Assembly: GCA_001805125.1 (NCBI GenBank)
Contig: MHEF01000122.1
Location: forward strand, 1-20,039
DNA length: 20,039 nucleotides
Source of the DNA: Nitrospirae bacterium RBG_13_39_12
Lineage (GTDB): Bacteria; Nitrospirota; Thermodesulfovibrionia; Thermodesulfovibrionales; SM23-35
Direction of reading: 5' to 3'
The first letter of the stretch is position 1, and each line of letters opens with the position of its first letter. The position numbers and the translations under genes were made by a program. Below the pieces are notes generated by a model. The model was not told the DNA's origin. It did no database searches and saw nothing but the letters and a program-made list of their open reading frames with translations. Positions 14,126-20,039 of this stretch are shown piece by piece.

Positions 14126-17100
14126 TTATCTCTCCCTCATATGAATCGTTCTTTTTACAGGAGGAGGTGTTGATAGAAGAGACAACCCCTGTGCTGTCGG
14201 CGGCACGCCTTCCAGTGCAGTTGTCCTTCTTCCCCACTTTCCTTCTGCTGTGTCCGCAAAAGCGGTTGAAAGGTCCAGCTGTTCAATACTGCCTGTTGAG
14301 ACCTGGAGTAATGCCACGCCTTTTAACAAGGCGCCGCCGGCGCCGCCTGTGTTGTATTTGAGCGCCCAGATAAAACTCTTGCCTCCGTATAGACACACAT
14401 CATCGTATGGTTTATAAGTCGTGAAGAACACGAGTCCCGATGACGTTGCGAGAGGGTCTGTAATAACTCTCTCAGTCAGGTAGTCCCGTGCAACTGAAAC
14501 ACCTCCTTCAGAGTAAGTGTAATTACCATCATCTTCAAGATCAATATACCAGCCGTAATCAATATCTTCAGGATCTGCTGAAGGATCACTTGTTACATCG
14601 TCCAAAGCCCCTGAAATATCACTTGTGCAAGTTGTATCTATTACATTTGCAGTAATAAAGCACGGCTCTTGTACACCAAACAATCTCCTCTGAGTTATTG
14701 GATCGTCTACATTGTCTTCCCGTTCAAAATAATATCTTCCTGTCCCGAAAAAGAGCCATAGATTATTATTCTTGTTGTCCTGGAGCTTGACAATGGATGA
14801 TGTAACAGGACCGATGCCTTCTATAACACCACTTCCTACCCAATCAGATGGGGTAGCACTCTCTTTTGTAAGAATCCTTAAAACACCACCATCTGTCCAT
14901 GTGTCGTCACCAGCTTTCGTTACATATCCAACATAGATGGCATCATCCTGATAATCTAAGTCAGAGTCAAAGGTTGAGTTCAGCATTGAGCCGGCAAATG
15001 CATTTTGAATTCCAGTATCAAAGGGCGACCCTGCTGCCTGGGCACCTGTTTTCAGATCAAGCACAAAGAATTTTAAATTCTGGTCAGAGCGGCCTAAGAA
15101 CTGTTGTTCTGTTGTACTTATAGGACCTGTTGGCCCTGAGCCAAAGACAACGAACCATTTACCGTTCTTGTTTTTATCACCTATTCTTACAATTGCCGGA
15201 CCTGTTGTTGTAAAACCAAGCTGTTCGCTTGAAAATTCCCAGAGTAGTGTTGGATTATTTTGATCTGTTATATCAAGAGCAAAATATGATGAATACCCAT
15301 TTCCTGTAACAGGTGTCTTCACACAATCAGGTAATCCGTCAGTTGTTGAATTACAGGCGCCTGTTTTGTCCCTGCATGCACCGCCATATCTCATGCCCCC
15401 GATTAGAATAGTTTTCCAGCTAGTTGTATCCTTAGCGCAGTCCCAGTAGTTTCCTGCACAGGCTGCTGGATTATTTATACTCGCATCAAAGACATAAGGG
15501 GTAAGGTCAATTGAATAAATATGACAATATCCTACATTCGGAATATATTTAAGATACGGCAAAACATTCTTAGGGATGTAAGCCCACATCTCTTTCCCCA
15601 GGTCTGAACCAGTCAGTTGAGCCTTCTCATAAATTCCCTGACCTACCCAATTCAGAGTTAATGTCCCGAGCTTGAATGCATGGAGCATTCCGTCATTCCC
15701 ACCTGTGAACACCATACCTCTGCTCTTATAATTAGCAGTATTAATATATCCTGTTAAAGTGCCTTGACCGTATGTGTAATCATCATAAGTAGTGTGATAA
15801 GTGTTTAATGGTATCCATGATGAGAGCTTCGGAGTAGAGTTCAAAATATCATTGAGTTTCCAGACCTTTTGTGCTTCACCTGCATCAAGCGTATCACCAT
15901 CTGCAGGGGAGGACAGATCAATAGGTACAGTCCTGGATCTGAACCATGAGTAAGCAGGAAAATCTACTCCGTGAGTGTATCTGATAAGAATTCGCGCATC
16001 ATCATCATTAACAAAAGTGTCCCTGTTTAAATCACCATCCAGATAACCATCACCATTATTATCAACTGCCTGCAGATCAAGCCATGGTCTTAATAAAACA
16101 GCATTATCGCTATCGCCATTCAGGGCGTCAGCAGAAAAATTGCCTGCCAGCAGACTGGTTCCATTAAGGGTTGAGTATATCTTTCTCTTGTTGGCTGCAA
16201 TCGATATATCTCTCTTCCATAGTTCCAAGCCGGCTTCCCACAACGCCTCCAGTTTTTCAAATTCTATATCAGGTGTCAACAGCGAGTCAGCAACGCCGTC
16301 ACCACTAGTATCAACATAGCGCTTGGCCATTGTCCGTTCAGTATCAGGGTCAAAATATAGATTAACCAGATTATCATTCGTAAGATTCAGCACAGTAGAG
16401 CTTGCACTGTCTTCATATATGGCACTATTGCTGAAGCGCGGGTCAACATAGTACCAGAAATTGGAAAGCCTTCCGGTCCAATCTATTTCTTCATACGAGC
16501 CAGTTAAGGAATTGAAAAATCTCCTCTTTGGATAAAAGACTGCCTGTACAAGGTTTGCGCCGCTTCCTTCTCCAGATGCAAGAACAGATGCAGCAGCACC
16601 AGAGGATGCCCTTCCCACTATTTGCAGAAAAGCTGCCCTCATTGCATCATAAAATGTTTGCGGGTCTTCAGCCCTCTGATAGGTTCCACCTCCATTATTA
16701 GCCGTCTCCTGCAAAAGTGTATCAGGATTACATTCACCCGGATCAGTACTTGCTACTCCACTGAATACCGCATGAGTAATGATAGTCTCGCTTTTCCTGT
16801 CTAATACTGTTGGTGTTTGTGTAAAATCCTTGATGTTTCTATTCTGAGCAAGCCATGCCAGGTCATCGAGATTTCTGCTTCCCGCATATTTAGGGCATGC
16901 TGCTGCAGCGTTATCAGTCTGTCCGTCGCCGTCATTGTAAGTTGACACATCACTGACAACGTCTGCGTTCAGGTCAGCAGTAGACATACCATCTGTTACC
17001 AGAAGAACGCTATTTTCCTGACATCTGAATTGCACAGGATTTTTATAATCAGCATCCTCTGCCTGTGTTATAAAATCAGCAGGGTTCAGGCGTTTATCCG

Positions 17101-19711
17101 TCCTTTGCGCAAAATATCCTATTGCATTGTAGAAACCTTCTGAAAACGGTGTCCATGTGCTTGCAAAAATATTATCAATTGAATTGATAAGTCCGGAACT
17201 ATGGTCTCCTATAGAGTAAATGCATTTTTCACCAGATGGACAATGTGTATCACGGGTGCAATATGTTGCAGTAGTTGATGAACAGTTCCCTCTAATATAA
17301 CTTATTATCTTACTGCCGTCTAAATTCGATGCAGGGACACAGCTGTCACCTATAGGGCAATCAGCGTTTACCATACAGGTTGACAGGGCCGTCGAACAGA
17401 TTTTTGTGCAGGGTATTATTGCAGGAGGAGGACCACATTCTGTACTTGAACCGAAATAGTTGAATGTCATAGCCCCCAAATAGATAAGACCGTCAAACTC
17501 CTGAATCAATCCAGTTGGTGCTACATTATTATGAATATTTACTGTTAGTGTTTTAACAGGGTCGCCGAGCTGCGCTCCGATACCCATGTCGCCGATAATG
17601 GCCGGCAGATTATCAAAGTTGTCTGTGGAGGATGGGTCGTCAGAAGGGTCTGTCACTGGAGGCACCTGTGTGTCTCCGCAGAAAGCCTCGAATTTTGCCT
17701 TGACACAATTCTCTACAGCTGTATACCCTCCGCCATCTGTATATTCTCTGGCATTCCAGATGGTGTTCTGCCAGCATGTGCCGCCCGGGCAGTTAGCAGG
17801 GGTTGTGCAGGCATTGCCGTTATTCACTCCGCCAGAACATGTTGAACTGGCGCAATACCCGACATATCCCGGACCACACACCAGCACCGGACTCCCCTGC
17901 CGTATCGCCTGCGGCCCGTTGACGCACGTGCCGCCCGGGCAATCAGCGGGTACGACGCATAATTTTGCGTCCCTTGATCCGCCATTACAGGTAAAGAGTT
18001 CTTTATACATCTGGTTGCATCCGCTTGGGTTTGTCATCATTGAGTACCAGTTATTCCCGACAAGAGAGCCGGTATCCCAGTATTGAATGCACTCATGTAC
18101 GCTCTGGCCATACGTAGATTTTATCTGTTGCGTCACCGGCCTCTGGCAGACCCCGGCGTAGCCTATAGAGCAGTCAGTGTCGATAAGGCATGATGGGGGT
18201 GGGGGTCCAACATTGCCCGCAGTGCAGGTGCCTGAGCCCGAATTACAGTCAGTGTTGATAAGGCATGATGGGGGTGGGGGTCCAATATTGCCCGCAGTGC
18301 ACGCTTTAGTATTACAGTCAGGGTTGACTGCACACGAGCTTCCAATAAGGCCAGCGGTGCATGTTTTAATATCGCACTCATCATTATCAGGGATACTAGG
18401 GTTGACATTACACAAGCTTCCAATAAGGCCAGCGGTGCACGAATTATAATAACAGTCATTGTCGTTATTGCATGCTGCTCCGGCCTTGCCGCCGCCGCTG
18501 CATGCCCTTGAACAAGCACTGCCGCCAGGGCAGTCACCAATATTATTGCACGCCAACCCTGCGTTGCTTCCACCTATGCATTTTTTGCCGCTTGGACATG
18601 TCCCGTTGTTGGCTGTACAGACCCCTTCAGTGGTGACACTACAGACTCCGTTGCTCGCCGGTGTACAAACTCCGTCATTTACTATAGAACAAGTCCCCGG
18701 GGTCCCGGCGCAGTCTGTATCGTCATCACAGCTTATAGTTATATCCAGAGAACAATACTGTCCATGAGCGTCGTAATCCAGACAAAGTTCTATATCATTG
18801 GTTATAGTGTTCTTGTTTTCCCCATTAATGATATCCGTTACCGCTTGCTGACAGTTGGCCTCAATGTAATTTCCGGCATATATTTCCAGATTTGTCTGGC
18901 CGCCGGGTGACAGTAATGTCTGACTATAAGGATGGTCGGGCCCCTTGACAGCAAAGGTCAGTCCTAAGCCTGTATTTGGGTTTATACATGTGCTTGGGTC
19001 TGCACATGGGTAATTCTGAAATGACTGCGTTGTGATGGGTTCTTTAATAAATCTTCTTCCGACACATCCTCTTGTTTCTTGTAGCAAATCATTAGTAGCT
19101 GTATCATACTTACCGCCGGTTAATATCCACTTCTCTGCGTCAAATTTGGATGTAGTGAGCCAGTTCAGGTAATTGCCTTCTGCTACGAATCTGGTGACTG
19201 TTTTCGGAGTGCTGTCGTTGTCGAGATTAGTGCCGTCGACACATAAAGTTCCAAGTATATACTTGTTACAGCTTGCCCACGCAGGTGCAGCTACCTCATG
19301 AAAGTAACCATTTGCATCATCATATTCATAATATACAAACCAATCCTTAAAATACCCTGCATAGTGCTTTCCGTACTGATACGTCTGGTCATAGCAGTAA
19401 AACGGTTCTCTTCCCCCTGTTGTGTAGTCTAAGTTTGTACAGGCCTCCCCTGCAGGACAACTGACTGTATCCGAGCAACCGGCGCCTCCGGTACAGGTGC
19501 CGGTATATTTACCCTTGTCGATATATGTGAGGTCAAACATACTTGCAGAGTTGTCTATCATGAGAAGGAGATTTGGTTTAATGCCAGTTGTCACATAAGG
19601 AGGCATGGCACAGTAATCCCGCATATCCTGAGGAGTGACTATTGACGGGATTAATAAGATAAGTAATGTTGAAAAAAGAAGACAAGTTACAAGAATACCT
19701 TTTGCTTTCAT
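14126..19711 (-). CDS. pilY1: PilY1-like type IV pilus tip adhesin with cysteine-rich insertion
   Basis: A 1861-residue secreted protein; PilY1/PilC family members are usually about 1000-1200, so it is long. The ATG at 19711 is preferred because GAGGT lies 8 bases before it; a GTG at 19726 is the alternative. The signal peptide is GILVTCLLFSTLLILL. The von Willebrand A domain starts with MIDNSAS (MIDAS residues about 53-57) and continues near residue 906 with VTDGMS. Between them lies a long cysteine-rich expansion (about 315-530, with further modules to about 860). EF-hand-like DTSGDGVADS (about 1133) and DNNGDGYLDGDLNRD (about 1217) follow. The C-terminal half shows the PilY1 beta-propeller: FTGGNDGMLHAFKLG near 1332, and SDLDYQDDAIYVGY near 1582, the usual calcium-loop position. 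It probably sits at the pilus tip in adhesion or sensing. It lies just upstream of the pilin operon, on the same strand. Confidence 0.92.
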   Translation of the reverse strand: MKAKGILVTCLLFSTLLILLIPSIVTPQDMRDYCAMPPYVTTGIKPNLLLMIDNSASMFDLTYIDKGKYTGTCTGGAGCSDTVSCPAGEACTNLDYTTGGREPFYCYDQTYQYGKHYAGYFKDWFVYYEYDDANGYFHEVAAPAWASCNKYILGTLCVDGTNLDNDSTPKTVTRFVAEGNYLNWLTTSKFDAEKWILTGGKYDTATNDLLQETRGCVGRRFIKEPITTQSFQNYPCADPSTCINPNTGLGLTFAVKGPDHPYSQTLLSPGGQTNLEIYAGNYIEANCQQAVTDIINGENKNTITNDIELCLDYDAHGQYCSLDITISCDDDTDCAGTPGTCSIVNDGVCTPASNGVCSVTTEGVCTANNGTCPSGKKCIGGSNAGLACNNIGDCPGGSACSRACSGGGKAGAACNNDNDCYYNSCTAGLIGSLCNVNPSIPDNDECDIKTCTAGLIGSSCAVNPDCNTKACTAGNIGPPPPSCLINTDCNSGSGTCTAGNVGPPPPSCLIDTDCSIGYAGVCQRPVTQQIKSTYGQSVHECIQYWDTGSLVGNNWYSMMTNPSGCNQMYKELFTCNGGSRDAKLCVVPADCPGGTCVNGPQAIRQGSPVLVCGPGYVGYCASSTCSGGVNNGNACTTPANCPGGTCWQNTIWNAREYTDGGGYTAVENCVKAKFEAFCGDTQVPPVTDPSDDPSSTDNFDNLPAIIGDMGIGAQLGDPVKTLTVNIHNNVAPTGLIQEFDGLIYLGAMTFNYFGSSTECGPPPAIIPCTKICSTALSTCMVNADCPIGDSCVPASNLDGSKIISYIRGNCSSTTATYCTRDTHCPSGEKCIYSIGDHSSGLINSIDNIFASTWTPFSEGFYNAIGYFAQRTDKRLNPADFITQAEDADYKNPVQFRCQENSVLLVTDGMSTADLNADVVSDVSTYNDGDGQTDNAAAACPKYAGSRNLDDLAWLAQNRNIKDFTQTPTVLDRKSETIITHAVFSGVASTDPGECNPDTLLQETANNGGGTYQRAEDPQTFYDAMRAAFLQIVGRASSGAAASVLASGEGSGANLVQAVFYPKRRFFNSLTGSYEEIDWTGRLSNFWYYVDPRFSNSAIYEDSASSTVLNLTNDNLVNLYFDPDTERTMAKRYVDTSGDGVADSLLTPDIEFEKLEALWEAGLELWKRDISIAANKRKIYSTLNGTSLLAGNFSADALNGDSDNAVLLRPWLDLQAVDNNGDGYLDGDLNRDTFVNDDDARILIRYTHGVDFPAYSWFRSRTVPIDLSSPADGDTLDAGEAQKVWKLNDILNSTPKLSSWIPLNTYHTTYDDYTYGQGTLTGYINTANYKSRGMVFTGGNDGMLHAFKLGTLTLNWVGQGIYEKAQLTGSDLGKEMWAYIPKNVLPYLKYIPNVGYCHIYSIDLTPYVFDASINNPAACAGNYWDCAKDTTSWKTILIGGMRYGGACRDKTGACNSTTDGLPDCVKTPVTGNGYSSYFALDITDQNNPTLLWEFSSEQLGFTTTGPAIVRIGDKNKNGKWFVVFGSGPTGPISTTEQQFLGRSDQNLKFFVLDLKTGAQAAGSPFDTGIQNAFAGSMLNSTFDSDLDYQDDAIYVGYVTKAGDDTWTDGGVLRILTKESATPSDWVGSGVIEGIGPVTSSIVKLQDNKNNNLWLFFGTGRYYFEREDNVDDPITQRRLFGVQEPCFITANVIDTTCTSDISGALDDVTSDPSADPEDIDYGWYIDLEDDGNYTYSEGGVSVARDYLTERVITDPLATSSGLVFFTTYKPYDDVCLYGGKSFIWALKYNTGGAGGALLKGVALLQVSTGSIEQLDLSTAFADTAEGKWGRRTTALEGVPPTAQGLSLLSTPPPVKRTIHMRER
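18171..18301. repeat. Tandem near-identical repeats inside pilY1
   Basis: Two 56-bp stretches (18171-18226 and 18246-18301) differ at two bases and are offset by 75 bp, i.e. 25 codons. They encode successive copies of CTAGNIGPPPPSCLINTDC-type units. More diverged units (CTAGLIGSLC, CTAGLIGSSC) lie at about 18335-18450. Confidence 0.85.
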
Positions 19712-19913
19712 TTTTTTATACCTCACTGTTTTTACACCTCATATTATTGCCTGAATAGTTCCAATTAATATAATTTTTACAAAATTTAATAAACAAAATC
19801 CTTTATAAATCAATTACATTGACGCCGATATTAAAAGCAAATAATATGCCATTCTGTAAGTATTGGAAAAAATTGAATTTATATTAAAAAGATGTGAAAT
19901 CCTGTTAAGAGTT

Positions 19914-19931
19914 TATGTAATGAGTTACATA
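19914..19931. promoter_or_regulatory. Palindrome upstream of pilY1 (candidate operator)
   Basis: TATGTAATGAGTTACATA has perfect 7-base arms and a 4-base spacer, about 200 bp before the pilY1 start in an AT-rich gap (19712-19958). It could be a regulator site for pilY1 or a small hairpin after the upstream gene. No matching known operator is recognised. Confidence 0.35.
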
Positions 19932-19958
19932 GGTTTACGACAAGTGGGCAATGAGTAT

Positions 19959-20039
19959 TTATATACGCTCTTTTTTTAGTGCAATGGTTTCAGCATCTTT
20001 TTCTGTATATTCCTCAACAGATGGTTTTAGTATCTGTTC
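19959..20039 (-). CDS. C-terminal end of an unidentified gene (partial)
   Basis: A minus-strand frame runs from the window edge for 26 codons to a TAA at 19959-19961. The peptide is charged (starts EQILKPSVEEYTEKDAETIA, ends ALKKERI) and looks like the tail of a soluble protein. It is too short to assign. Same strand as pilY1, with about 250 bp between them. Confidence 0.45.
   Translation of the reverse strand, partial: EQILKPSVEEYTEKDAETIALKKERI

Noticed and set aside
18171..18450. Regularly spaced repeats that could suggest a CRISPR array.
   Set aside because: The spacing equals whole codons within pilY1, the intervening sequence is also repetitive, and no cas genes are present.

Overview
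The window looks like a chromosomal piece of a Gram-negative, probably anaerobic or microaerophilic bacterium, with a Nitrospirota- or Desulfobacterota-like flavour. The reasons are type IV pilus minor pilins with a giant PilY1, Feo ferrous iron uptake, a Fur-type regulator and many dispersed GTCATTCC-type palindromic repeats. The assignment is inference from gene style only; no rRNA or other marker is present.

Layout. (1) 105-4704, minus strand: an operon-like run argG-dprA-topA with 1-4 base overlaps between genes. (2) 4705-5497: a repeat-rich divergent intergenic region. (3) 5045-7182: a 997-bp tandem duplication carrying two indistinguishable copies of a fur-like gene with its Fur-box-like operator, followed by a third, 144-bp partial copy. 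(4) 7222-9476, plus strand: feoA-feoB with a 4-base overlap. (5) 9477-9976: no convincing gene, but a ~205-bp foldback element and a composite REP-like repeat. (6) 9977-13739, minus strand: a tightly overlapped minor pilin operon (fimT/gspH-like, pilV-like, pilW-like, pilX-like) ending in a putative Ig-domain lipoprotein. (7) 13740-14125: a repeat-filled gap. (8) 14126-19711, minus strand: a 1861-residue PilY1-like adhesin with a cysteine-rich expansion inside its von Willebrand A domain. (9) 19959-20039: the end of an unidentified minus-strand gene running off the window.

How the genes work together. The fur copies and feoAB read in the same direction. The operator next to each fur start suggests iron-dependent autoregulation, and feoAB may be read from the same promoter(s). 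The pilin genes and pilY1 should build and cap a type IV pilus: minor pilins prime the tip, and PilY1 sits there as adhesin or sensor. The lipoprotein is the least understood partner.

The most notable signals are the very recent fur duplication, with a readable unequal-crossover mechanism; palindromic repeats that have entered reading frames (the pilV leader and a loop of topA); a foldback element behind feoB; and the cysteine-rich modules in PilY1. I did not find a clear candidate for a wholly new multi-gene system.
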